The notes under the pieces were generated by a model, which saw only the letters and a program-made list of their open reading frames with translations, did not search any database and had not been told where the DNA came from. Shown in pieces: positions 33,795 through 41,807 of a stretch of 51,210 bases of DNA. How positions within the stretch are numbered: the stretch's first letter is position 1; each line of letters opens with the position of its first letter. A program made the position numbers and the translations under genes. This stretch comes from CAZCAC01 sp964496575. GTDB lineage: Bacteria > Planctomycetota > UBA1135 > GCA-002686595. The DNA is taken from assembly GCA_964496575.1 (NCBI GenBank), contig CAZCAC010000058.1, forward strand, positions 1-51,210, read 5' to 3'.

Positions 33795-34241
33795 ATGTTT
33801 GCCAGGATTCTGGTCCCGTTCGCGCTCCTGACACTGCTCAACCCACTCATCGCCGACGACCCTCCGCCCCCGGTTCCGGCACCGGGGTGTTGTACACCCG
33901 CAGACGTCGAGGACGGGCCCGAGCAGTGGGGATGCCACGCCACCTGCGAGAACCCCGTTCCGAGGGGGGATGCTGCTTGTTTCAGGGTGGGTGAGAAGTC
34001 CAGTCCCTACATCCACCAAGGCGGATGCGAAGTCAGTACCGACCCGGAACTCGAGTGCGCAGACTACGATTGCGAGCAGGTGGAACCCTACTACGTTTGC
34101 AGGTGGCACTACTGCGATGGTTACCCTGGCAAGGGAATGTGCCAATGGGAGGTCTTCGATACAAAGAAGATCGAATACACGGATTGCCAAGGCGACGCTT
34201 GCTACGGAAGTGGCCAGACGGGTCCCGCATGCAACAAGTAG
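33795..34241 (+). CDS. Small secreted cysteine-rich protein (14 Cys)
   Basis: A 148-residue protein with a signal peptide (MFARILVPFALLTLLNPLIA) and a mature part with 14 Cys, beginning DDPPPPVPAPGCC. The even number and spacing (CC, CxxxC, CxxxxxC, CxxxxxxxxxC) suggest seven disulfides and an extracytoplasmic location. Tyr, Asp and Glu are frequent, and no catalytic motif is seen. I do not recognise a family. The ATG at 33795 has AGAGGAGA about 7 bases upstream. It stands in a lower-GC run with two further exported proteins, and could be a recently acquired effector, toxin-like or matrix protein. Confidence 0.65.
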   Translation: MFARILVPFALLTLLNPLIADDPPPPVPAPGCCTPADVEDGPEQWGCHATCENPVPRGDAACFRVGEKSSPYIHQGGCEVSTDPELECADYDCEQVEPYYVCRWHYCDGYPGKGMCQWEVFDTKKIEYTDCQGDACYGSGQTGPACNK

Positions 34242-34401
34242 TAGTTCACTGAGTTCGCCTGCTACGGTGGGGGGCTCGCCCTCGAGTCAGTCGCAGGACA
34301 CGAGGCCGTGAGCGATTCTCGATCACGAGCCCACCCACCCCATAGCCCATAATCGGGCTGGGCAGGGCATTGGTTGGAAAGCCCCACAAACGTAAGAGCC
34401 T

Positions 34402-35472
34402 ATGGGGCGAGTTCATGTAACAACCCACTTCCCAATGATACATCAAGCACTCGGTACTCTCGTTCTACCGCTTCTGTTTGGCCTGGACGGGGTCCGGATG
34501 TCGGGGCAATCTCAACATCCAGCTCCGCCTCAGATCGTGACCCTCTCCGAGCACCTCTCTGCTCTCGAAGGACCGATAAGGTACTCGGTAACCATCGACA
34601 AGATCTCATTCAGAGTGGTCGATGGCGGTGAGCCCAAGGCCATCGACACCACCTTCCGAGGCTGGGTGGCGGGTGCGTTGCGTGGACAGCCACCGACCTA
34701 CTCGGAGGGCCTCGACCTCTTCGCTCGCGCAGCGGGCCGGCAGCCGGCCGACGGAGAGGAGTTCACACAGATCCACCAGTGGGTGGAGTACCGACGGGTC
34801 GGTGGGGACGTCTTGCACTGCATGAACGTCTCGGACGAGGTGACTGCCACGACCCTGTTGGCCGGTGATCTCAAGCTCACCTACTCGACATCCGGGGACC
34901 GGGTCCTGGTCAAGGAGCGAACGCCCCAGGATGGGAGCTACTTCCTCACTCCTGGGAGAATCGTATACCCCCTCGGGGTGAGTCGCGCCTCTCGCGAGCT
35001 GCGGTGCTCCAGGGAGTGGCTCGCCGTGGGAGGAAGCGAAGTGCAGGCCTTTCTCGAGTCCGGACTGGCCGACACCGGCGAAGGGATCGCGCTGTGTTTC
35101 ACCTCCGGTGCGGTGATGCCAGACACTGCGGTTGTCCGTGTTCCCGTCGGGGATGCGGATGACCAGGTCGAATACGTCCTGACTCTCTACAGGCCCATTC
35201 CGGACTACGCGCGAACGGGGCAGGCACTAGGCGTGTACGAAGTCTTGCAGTTCGACTCGCTGGGGGAGGAGTCGACCCTTTGCCTGCAGAGGATCATCGT
35301 CTGCGACTGTCGTGTCTTGCCTCTCGAACCACGAGTCCCGCTGACTCTGCCGGTGAGGTGGTCCGAGCGCACCAAGCTACGGGACCGACGGGACGAGAAC
35401 CAGCCACGCGGCTACGGACCCGACGTGGCGACCTGGCCCGAGGAACTCGTGAAGCACCTGGGGGGTTGGTAG
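34402..35472 (+). CDS. Exported hypothetical protein
   Basis: A 356-residue protein with a hydrophobic N-terminus (MIHQALGTLVLPLLFGLDG after an 11-residue lead) that fits a signal peptide. The rest is soluble and mixed alpha/beta; I recognise no domain. An alternative start is ATG 34435, which would shorten the positive-inside region. The stop is 3 bases before the GTG of the next gene, so both are surely one operon. Codon use is somewhat lower in GC than in the core genes. Given the neighbour (carboxypeptidase-regulatory repeats), a cell-envelope role is plausible but not shown. Confidence 0.6.
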   Translation: MGRVHVTTHFPMIHQALGTLVLPLLFGLDGVRMSGQSQHPAPPQIVTLSEHLSALEGPIRYSVTIDKISFRVVDGGEPKAIDTTFRGWVAGALRGQPPTYSEGLDLFARAAGRQPADGEEFTQIHQWVEYRRVGGDVLHCMNVSDEVTATTLLAGDLKLTYSTSGDRVLVKERTPQDGSYFLTPGRIVYPLGVSRASRELRCSREWLAVGGSEVQAFLESGLADTGEGIALCFTSGAVMPDTAVVRVPVGDADDQVEYVLTLYRPIPDYARTGQALGVYEVLQFDSLGEESTLCLQRIIVCDCRVLPLEPRVPLTLPVRWSERTKLRDRRDENQPRGYGPDVATWPEELVKHLGGW

Positions 35473-35475
35473 GAC

Positions 35476-37848
35476 GTGACCTCGAGGCAATCGTCGTTGC
35501 TACTCGTCGTCGGTGCGCTGCTGCCCTGCCTCTTGGCTGTGGGGTGGTGGGCTTTCGATCGGGATCGGTCGGAAGGCGACCTGTCGCTGCCCGATGTGGA
35601 GGAGAAGGCGCAACCTCTCGGGTCCCCCTGCCTTCCGGCTCAGGCCTCGGCCGAGCCGGAAGGTGCACGACTCGAACTGCCTGTCGAGCCCGGGGGAGCG
35701 TCGGATGGGGACGATACGCCCGAAGGGGATTCCGGGCATGGCGCCCTGACCGTCCAGGTACTGGCCGGTGCGAGCGAGGAGAGCGCTTCTTCATTCCCGA
35801 ACGGCGTGCTGCGCCTTCGTCGCATCGACGCGGACGTCGTGGCACCCACGCCCCCCGAGCAGCGGACGGACGAGGACGGCCGGGCGAGTTGGGAGAGAGT
35901 GCCGATCGGTCGCTACTACCTGAGCCTGAGGGGAGTCGCCTTGAGGTACGTGGACATCCTCGAGAGCCGGGATCTGGAGGTCACCTGGGTGATCTCGGGC
36001 CTGGTCGACGTACGGGGATTCGTGCACGACGAGGTCGGCCATCCGATCGAGAACGCGGTGATCCGGATCTCCGAGTACACCTTCGTGAACGATGGGGTCC
36101 TTCTGGCGAGCACCGACGCGTCGGGGTCCTTCGCCTTTCGGACCAAGCTCGAGGCGAAGCGCTACATTTCCGCGGCGGCCGAAGGCTTCGAATCATCGCC
36201 GATCGAGCCGATCGAGCCCGGGGACGTGGATTCATCGGGAGGGGTCACGCTTGAGTTCTCGTTGCCGTCGGGAGGGAGGGTCGTGGCCGGCAGAGTCGTC
36301 GATTCCGGCGGCCGAGCGGTGGCGGCGGCGAAGGTTCAGATGCGGCCACACAGCACCACGGCGACGAGAATCGGTGAGTCGGCGAGCAGGTGGCGTCGCC
36401 GCGCCCCGAGCATCGTCGACACCGATTCCGAGGGACGCTTCCGATTCGCCGGACTTCCCCTGGCCGGTTTCGAGCTCTGGGTGACCTGTCCCACCTATGC
36501 CCAGCTGGTGTACTCCTCGAATACGTTGAGCGACTCGGGCAAGGAGATCCTGCTGGTCATCGAGCCGGAGGCGACGGTGGAAGGCACCGTGACCGATCAG
36601 TACGGCGAGCCGGTCCTCGGGGCGAACGTGGGCGTGGGGAGCATGGGGTCCCCCGGTTCGCGCTGGGTGCGCTCGGATGAGGAAGGGAGGTTTGCACTCG
36701 ACACGCTGGGTCGGGGGGACCTTCGCGTGCTCGCCTTCAAGGCCGGGTATGAGTCGAAGGAAGTGGAGCTGCGGCTCAGTCTGGGGGAAGCGCGGCAAGG
36801 GATCGTACTGGTCCTGTCAGACCGGAAGGGAAGACCCGTGAAGGGTCGGATCGAACCGCCGGAGAGCCCGCTCGGCGGGCAGTGGAGCGTTCTGTTCGAG
36901 GCGGATGGTGAGAAGATGGGACCCCGCGTCACCGACGGTGAGTTCACCGTCGCGTCGTGGACGGCCCCGATGGCCGAAGTGACCGTGTACGCCACCGGGT
37001 ACTTCTACTACGTCGCCCTGCGCCAGCGAGTGACGATCCCCGAGGAGGGACCCCTGATCCTGCGAGTGGATCCGGAACGAGCCCTCGGCACCACGGTGAC
37101 CGGGCGCATCGTCGGAGGCACCGAGGGCGAGTTGACCCGCTACATCGTCGGTGCGCTCGCTCCGGGGTGCAGGCAGACCCTCCCGACTCGCTCCTCCCTG
37201 GTAGACGGCAGTTTTTCGATTCGTCTGCCGCGCCGGGGACAGTGGATGATCGAGATCTCCCACCCCGACGGTTGGTCGGTGGCCGCTCGCGATCTCGGCG
37301 TGCTCACCGAGGCAGTGGTCGACCTGGGAGAGATTCGGGCCGCGGACCGAGGACGGCTACATCTGGTGTCCGGGATCGATGCAGGCTTTTCGGTCGGACC
37401 CCGAGTTGCGATCGTCAACAGCGCCGGACGATTCGAGGACACCGACGTCGCCCCGGGAACGACCCTGTCACTCCCCCCCGGCTGGTACGGAGTCCGGGAG
37501 TACTCGAGCCGCGCGGTGAACCGCTACTCCCGCGTCGAGGTTCGGGCGTTCGAGGAATCGACCGTGACCTTGGGGTTCGACAATACGCGGAGATCCTCGA
37601 TCAGGGTCGACCTTCCGCCCGACCTTCTCCGGAATGCCTGGCTGACCATCGAGAAGACAGGCCAGGGGGAGATCTACGCGGGGGGTACCTTTCTCACCGT
37701 CGGAGACCAGGACTCCTGGGCCCTGGCCTGCGAGCCCGGCGATTACCGCGTCAGCGTGACAGTGGGATCAGAAGAGCTCGCCGTGCGCCACGTCGTCGTG
37801 CCGGCAGATGGCGAGGCGAGGTTGGATCTGAGCGAGCTGGGTGAGTAG
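35476..37848 (+). CDS. Membrane-anchored protein with carboxypeptidase-regulatory-like repeats
   Basis: A 790-residue protein anchored by an N-terminal helix (SLLLVVGALLPCLLAVGWWAF). After an acidic linker there are repeated beta-sandwich units of the CarboxypepD_reg type: GLVDVRGFVHDEVGHPIENA at about 175, GRVVDSGGRAVAAAKVQMRP at about 273, and VEGTVTDQYGEPVLGANVGV at about 363. Further weaker units run to the C-terminus. These domains mediate protein or carbohydrate contacts on the cell surface and have no peptidase activity here (no zinc ligands seen). GTG start, directly downstream of the exported hypothetical protein. It converges with the DUF4143 ATPase gene. Confidence 0.7.
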   Translation: MTSRQSSLLLVVGALLPCLLAVGWWAFDRDRSEGDLSLPDVEEKAQPLGSPCLPAQASAEPEGARLELPVEPGGASDGDDTPEGDSGHGALTVQVLAGASEESASSFPNGVLRLRRIDADVVAPTPPEQRTDEDGRASWERVPIGRYYLSLRGVALRYVDILESRDLEVTWVISGLVDVRGFVHDEVGHPIENAVIRISEYTFVNDGVLLASTDASGSFAFRTKLEAKRYISAAAEGFESSPIEPIEPGDVDSSGGVTLEFSLPSGGRVVAGRVVDSGGRAVAAAKVQMRPHSTTATRIGESASRWRRRAPSIVDTDSEGRFRFAGLPLAGFELWVTCPTYAQLVYSSNTLSDSGKEILLVIEPEATVEGTVTDQYGEPVLGANVGVGSMGSPGSRWVRSDEEGRFALDTLGRGDLRVLAFKAGYESKEVELRLSLGEARQGIVLVLSDRKGRPVKGRIEPPESPLGGQWSVLFEADGEKMGPRVTDGEFTVASWTAPMAEVTVYATGYFYYVALRQRVTIPEEGPLILRVDPERALGTTVTGRIVGGTEGELTRYIVGALAPGCRQTLPTRSSLVDGSFSIRLPRRGQWMIEISHPDGWSVAARDLGVLTEAVVDLGEIRAADRGRLHLVSGIDAGFSVGPRVAIVNSAGRFEDTDVAPGTTLSLPPGWYGVREYSSRAVNRYSRVEVRAFEESTVTLGFDNTRRSSIRVDLPPDLLRNAWLTIEKTGQGEIYAGGTFLTVGDQDSWALACEPGDYRVSVTVGSEELAVRHVVVPADGEARLDLSELGE

Positions 37849-37863
37849 CGGCGGTCACGTCCG

Positions 37864-39018
37864 TCATCCAAGACCCTGCTCCACCTCGCGAAGGAAGCGC
37901 GCCAGGGGAAGCACCTCGATACCCGGCTCGGGTCGCAACTCCTCGTCACCGAGGTAGACGACAATGCGACGTCGGAGGCCGGGGAGGTCACTGATCGCCC
38001 GCATGCCGGAGAGGTACTCTCGTCGCCAGCGCTTCGACGCCTTGACCTCGATGGCGATCACCTCCTTCCCACGGGAGAGCACGAAGTCCACCTCCGTGGT
38101 CCTGGCTCCTGCGGGCGACCAGTAGGAGAGCTGATCGTACAGCCCTCGATACTGGTCGTACGCGCGCAGGAGCTGAGCGATCCAGCCCTCGAAGAGAGCA
38201 CCCCGTGTCGTGGCCAGCTCCTCGGTCGCCGATCCCACGACGACGCGTACGAGGCCTGGATCGACCCAGTAGAGCTTGGGGTGCCGGCGCTCACGAGCAC
38301 GCAGCCGCGACTGGAACGCGGGAACCTGGAACGTGAACAGGGTGTCCTCGAGGATCTGCAAGTAGCCCTGAACCGTCGTCCGCGCGACGCCGGCGTCCCG
38401 GGCCAGGGAGGAGACGTTCAGGGTCTGGGAGTGGAAGAGGCCCGCGATCGGGAGAAAGCGAGCGAAGCCGGAGAGGTTGCGGGTGGCGGCCTCCGCCTGG
38501 ATCTCCTCCTTCAAGTACATCTGCACGTAGGAGCGGAGCGTATCCACCGGGTCCTCGCTCGTCCAGACGAGGGGGAGCGAGCCCTCCCGCAACGTACGAT
38601 CGATGTCGAACGCCCCTCCGAGCTCCTCGGGGACGAAGGGGTGCAGGGTGCGGCGCACGGCTCGGCCCGCGAGCAGGTTCACACCGGAACGACGCAGCTT
38701 GCGGGCACTAGACCCCGACAGCGCGAAGCGCAGTCGCTTCGACTCGATCTTCTGATGTACGACGTTGAGGAGGTTCGGAAGACGTTGGACCTCATCGACC
38801 ACGACGGTCGCTTCGTCGGGGAGCACTTCGAGCTGGGCACCGAAGAGCCCGGGATCGACGAGATAGCGCTGGTAGACACCCTCGTCGAGCAGATCGATCC
38901 ACTCCGCCTCCGGATGGAGCACCCGGAGCCAGGTGCTCTTGCCGCTTCCTCGCGGGCCGAAGAGGAAGTACGACCCCTTGGGTGGCTGGAACAGCCGTGG
39001 GATATGGGTGTCGGCCAT
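37864..39018 (-). CDS. AAA ATPase with DUF4143 domain
   Basis: A 384-residue cytoplasmic protein. Walker A GPRGSGKST lies at 21-29, and Walker B VVVDEVQRLPNLLN near 73-86. A sensor-like LSGSSARKLRR follows. The C-terminal DUF4143 region ends with a PD-(D/E)XK-like signature, VDFVLSRGKEVIAIEVKASK. Such proteins are widespread with unproved roles; many are mobile or present in many copies per genome. The ATG at 39018 is favoured because a 25-bp palindrome (39021-39045) sits immediately upstream; an earlier in-frame ATG near 39059 would place that palindrome inside the gene. Confidence 0.85.
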   Translation of the reverse strand: MADTHIPRLFQPPKGSYFLFGPRGSGKSTWLRVLHPEAEWIDLLDEGVYQRYLVDPGLFGAQLEVLPDEATVVVDEVQRLPNLLNVVHQKIESKRLRFALSGSSARKLRRSGVNLLAGRAVRRTLHPFVPEELGGAFDIDRTLREGSLPLVWTSEDPVDTLRSYVQMYLKEEIQAEAATRNLSGFARFLPIAGLFHSQTLNVSSLARDAGVARTTVQGYLQILEDTLFTFQVPAFQSRLRARERRHPKLYWVDPGLVRVVVGSATEELATTRGALFEGWIAQLLRAYDQYRGLYDQLSYWSPAGARTTEVDFVLSRGKEVIAIEVKASKRWRREYLSGMRAISDLPGLRRRIVVYLGDEELRPEPGIEVLPLARFLREVEQGLG

Positions 39019-39020
39019 GT

Positions 39021-39053
39021 CGGCAGTTTGCGGCGCAAATTGCCGATACGGCA
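39021..39053 (-). promoter_or_regulatory. Overlapping palindromes directly upstream of the DUF4143 gene
   Basis: 39021-39045 is a 25-bp palindrome with 12-bp arms and a single mismatch (39026/39040), 2 bases from the ATG at 39018. A second, perfect small palindrome (tgccgatacggca, 39041-39053) overlaps it. The arrangement suggests a repressor operator or an mRNA hairpin covering the ribosome site; autoregulation would fit. Confidence 0.5.
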
Positions 39054-39143
39054 AGCACATAGTCGAAAAAAGCCGATCCCGAGCCAGCGCAATCAGGTGG
39101 CGGGCGCTGGTGCGACGGTCGGTGCTCAACCCCGCCCATCCGC

Positions 39144-39917
39144 TCAAACCCCCATGATGTGATACCCCGCATCGACGTGAATCGTCGTACCGGTGATCCC
39201 GCGGCTGTGCGGGCCGCACAGGAAGAGGGCCGTGTCGCCCACCTCCTCGGCGGTGACGTTGCGCCGCAGCGGGGCCTTCTCGGCGATGGTGTCGAGGATC
39301 GAGTTGAAGCCGGTGACTCCCGAAGCGGAGAGGGTGCGGATCGGGCCGGCGCTGATCGCGTTGACCCGGATCCCGCGCGGGCCGAGGTCCGCGGCGAGGT
39401 AGCGCACGCTCGCCTCCAGCGCGGCCTTGGCGATCCCCATCACGTTGTAGTTCTTCACCACCCGCTCGGCGCCGATGTAGGAGAGCGTCACCACCGATCC
39501 CTCCCGGCCCTCCATCAGCGGCAGCGCGTGGCGCACCACCGCGGTCAGGCTGTACGAGGACACCTCGTGCGCGAGCATGTAGCCCTCGCGGGTGGTGTGG
39601 TAGAAGTCGCCCTGCAACTCCTCGCGGCGCGCGAAGGCGACCGCGTGCACGATCGTGTCGAGGCCGCCGAACTCGGTCTTGAGGTTCTGCATCACCGCCT
39701 CGATCTCGTCGGGCTCGGTCACGTCGCAGGGCAGGACCACCGCCCCCTCGCACTCGGAGGCGAGCTCCTTGACGCGGGCCTCCATGCGCTCGCCCATGTA
39801 GGTGAAGCAGAGGCGCATGCCGGAGCGGGAGAGGGAGCGGGCGCAGGCCCAGGCGATCGAGCGCTTGTTGGCCACGCCGAGGATGATGCCGGTACGGCCT
39901 TCGAGAGACTCGAGCAC
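39144..39917 (-). CDS. fabI: Enoyl-[acyl-carrier-protein] reductase (NADH)
   Basis: A 257-residue cytoplasmic SDR enzyme doing the last reduction of each fatty-acid elongation cycle. NAD-binding segment GVANKRSIAWACARSL is near residue 14. The catalytic FabI pattern is Y147 and Y157-x6-K164 (SYIGAERVVKNYNVMGIAKA), with GPIRTLSASG as the mobile substrate loop. Start is GTG at 39917 with AGGAG 5-6 bases upstream. The longer in-frame extension upstream is not homologous. A 14-bp palindrome lies about 110 bases upstream. This is a core essential gene, so the chromosome here is not a removable island. Confidence 0.92.
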   Translation of the reverse strand: MLESLEGRTGIILGVANKRSIAWACARSLSRSGMRLCFTYMGERMEARVKELASECEGAVVLPCDVTEPDEIEAVMQNLKTEFGGLDTIVHAVAFARREELQGDFYHTTREGYMLAHEVSSYSLTAVVRHALPLMEGREGSVVTLSYIGAERVVKNYNVMGIAKAALEASVRYLAADLGPRGIRVNAISAGPIRTLSASGVTGFNSILDTIAEKAPLRRNVTAEEVGDTALFLCGPHSRGITGTTIHVDAGYHIMGV

Positions 39918-40308
39918 GGGGACTCCTGGGACGGAATAGAAGAGGGACCGGGAAGGGGCAGCGAGGGGCGGAATCCTAGCGTCGATCGAGGTGGAGTCCA
40001 GGAGGCGGGGGGCTCGGTGGGAAAAAGCACTTTCAAAAGTGGGGAAAACAGCGGTACCGGCCTCAGCGCGCTCGGTCCCTCTTCCCGAGCTTCGAGAACC
40101 GTGATCCGTGAAAACCCGCCTGGCGACCCATGGAGGCCCGTTTTTGTCTCCGATCGGGGTCAATCTCACCGCGGGGTCGTTCCGACCGGTCGCGAGATCG
40201 GGGCTCGTTCCTAGACTGAAACCGGGTGGAGGCGCCGGCTCGACCGGCGCGTCCACCGGATCCCCCCGAACCGAGAGAAGCCCGCGCCGCACCGAGAGAG
40301 GAGAGACG
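39918..40308. other. Divergent regulatory region between fabI and the sigma-like cassette
   Basis: A 391-base gap holding the promoters of fabI (-) and the coupled cassette (+). It contains an A/T-rich run with a palindrome (40028-40041), and imperfect direct repeats gatcgggg at about 40152 and 40197. No small gene is evident. The cassette's first ATG is preceded by GAGAGAGGAGAG. Confidence 0.4.
40028..40041. promoter_or_regulatory. Palindrome CACTTTCAAAAGTG upstream of fabI
   Basis: Perfect 6-bp arms (cacttt/aaagtg) flank CA, in an unusually A/T-rich run for this genome, 111 bases upstream of the fabI start. It could be a binding site for a fatty-acid-synthesis regulator or for the regulator encoded by the divergent cassette. 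Confidence 0.35.
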
Positions 40309-40890
40309 ATGACCCCGATGGAGCTCCGTGCCGCGTCCACCGCCGCCGGCGCGCCCCCGATCCCCGTCCGGGGGGAGAGGGCGCGGCGAGAGTGCCCGCA
40401 CCGCTTCTACGACTCGCCGCGAGCGGTGCTCGCCCGGCTGCTCGACGGGGACCCGCTCGGCCTGCGATCCCGGGTCGGCGAGCGACTCGGGCAGCGGCGC
40501 CTCCTGATCGACGCCGAGGCGGCACACCTGCGCACCCTCGCCCGGATCGCCCAGCGCCTCGCCCGGAAGCGCGGCCGCGGCCTCGCGCGGAACCCCACCG
40601 ACCGCTGGCTGCGCGAGCGGGTCGACGAGGCGATCGACTCCCTGCTCGACGAGGCCGAGCCGGGGGTCCCGGGGTCCCCCGTTCGAACGGTCCCGTCGGC
40701 TCGCGCCTGCGCCGAGTTCAACCGACTCCCTCGTGTCACGCGCGAGAGCTTCTTCCAGCTGGTCCTGGAGGGACGCTCCCTCGACGAGCTCGCCCGCACC
40801 TCTCCCCACTCCGCTCCCGACCTGGCCCGCCGGGCCCGTCGAGCCCTTCAGATCTTCCTCGATCACCCGCCGGAGGAGGCCCTTCGATGA
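40309..40890 (+). CDS. Sigma-factor-like (region 4-like HTH) protein, first gene of coupled cassette
   Basis: A 193-residue protein. Residues about 137-186 (FNRLPRVTRESFFQLVLEGR, then SLDELART and DLARRARRALQIFL) follow the pattern of sigma-70 region 4 of ECF factors: LP--xRExF-L-xxxxSxxELA--SxxxVxxRxRRAL. The N-terminal helical part (31-117) would correspond to region 2, but I cannot match its key motifs. A minimal or divergent ECF-like sigma factor, or a regulator that borrowed the HTH, are the options. ATG with GAGGAGAG upstream. Its stop overlaps the next ATG (ATGA), so the two are translationally coupled. Confidence 0.55.
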   Translation: MTPMELRAASTAAGAPPIPVRGERARRECPHRFYDSPRAVLARLLDGDPLGLRSRVGERLGQRRLLIDAEAAHLRTLARIAQRLARKRGRGLARNPTDRWLRERVDEAIDSLLDEAEPGVPGSPVRTVPSARACAEFNRLPRVTRESFFQLVLEGRSLDELARTSPHSAPDLARRARRALQIFLDHPPEEALR

Positions 40891-41807
40891 ACCGACCCGA
40901 CGACCGCCACGACCGCGATTCCCTCGACCGGCGCTCCCACGAGATCCTCGGGGAGCTCGCCGGGCAGGCGCACGGCGTCCCGCTGACCGCGCTCCGTGCG
41001 ATGTTCTCGCAGTACTGCGATGCGCTCCTGTTCGTCCAGCGCGCCGGGTTCCCGGGCGTCCTCGACGCCGAGGTCGAGCTCGACCGTCTGCACGCTCGCG
41101 AGCAGAGCCGTCTCCTGCGCGAGGCGGCGGAGATCACGCTCGCGTTCACCCTCGAAGGGCGCCTCCTGACCGCGCCCCTCGCGCCTCTCCCCCGGGCCGC
41201 CGACTGGAGCGCGCGGTGGGCGGAGGAGGTCGACCGGGCCATCCGCGATCGCGTCTCCGTCGACGGCACGCTGCTCGCCTGCGGCCTCAGCGAACCGCGC
41301 GGCTGGCCCACCCCGCTGGAGCTGATCCGCGGCGCCTGCCGCCTGGACTCCATCCGCCTCAACCGCCTCGGCCGGGCGAGGATCCTCTTCGCCGCCGGGC
41401 GGCGCGACGAGGCGCGGATCGGCTACGAGCGGCTCGCCGCGGAGTTCCTTCCGCTCCGCCGGCGCATCCAGTTGCACGAGGCGCAGGGAATCGCCTGCGA
41501 GGCGGCCCTCGACCTGCCGCGGGCGCTCGATCACTACGAGCGCGCCGCCGCCCTGGGCAGCGGCGCGCGCGCACCCCTCGCCGCGGGGATCGTCGCCCTC
41601 GAGCTCGTCCTGGAGGATCAAGTCCAGCGCGCGGTCGAGCGCCTCGAGGAGCAGTGCCTCGCCCCCGCGGCGCTCCAGCGCATCTGGCGCGAGGCGATCG
41701 AGCGTCGTGCCCTCCTCGGTCGCCCCTGGGACGAGAAGCTCGACCGGCGGGTGAAGGGGATCCTGGACGCCTGCGTCGCGCGTCCGTTAGGAGGTCTGTT
41801 CGCGTGA
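40887..41807 (+). CDS. Helical (TPR-like) protein, second gene of coupled cassette
   Basis: A 306-residue soluble protein, almost entirely helical by composition. A TPR-like stretch is visible at about 165-240 (LGRARILFAAGRRDEARIGY, AQGIACEAALDLPRALDHYE). The N-terminal 130 residues share no motif I know. Unlike classical anti-sigma factors it has no transmembrane helix and no zinc motif (HxxxCxxC). It starts in the stop of the sigma-like gene (ATGA) and ends in the start of the NtrC-like gene (GTGA). This points to fixed stoichiometry and a complex of all three products. Function unknown. Confidence 0.5.
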   Translation: MNRPDDRHDRDSLDRRSHEILGELAGQAHGVPLTALRAMFSQYCDALLFVQRAGFPGVLDAEVELDRLHAREQSRLLREAAEITLAFTLEGRLLTAPLAPLPRAADWSARWAEEVDRAIRDRVSVDGTLLACGLSEPRGWPTPLELIRGACRLDSIRLNRLGRARILFAAGRRDEARIGYERLAAEFLPLRRRIQLHEAQGIACEAALDLPRALDHYERAAALGSGARAPLAAGIVALELVLEDQVQRAVERLEEQCLAPAALQRIWREAIERRALLGRPWDEKLDRRVKGILDACVARPLGGLFA

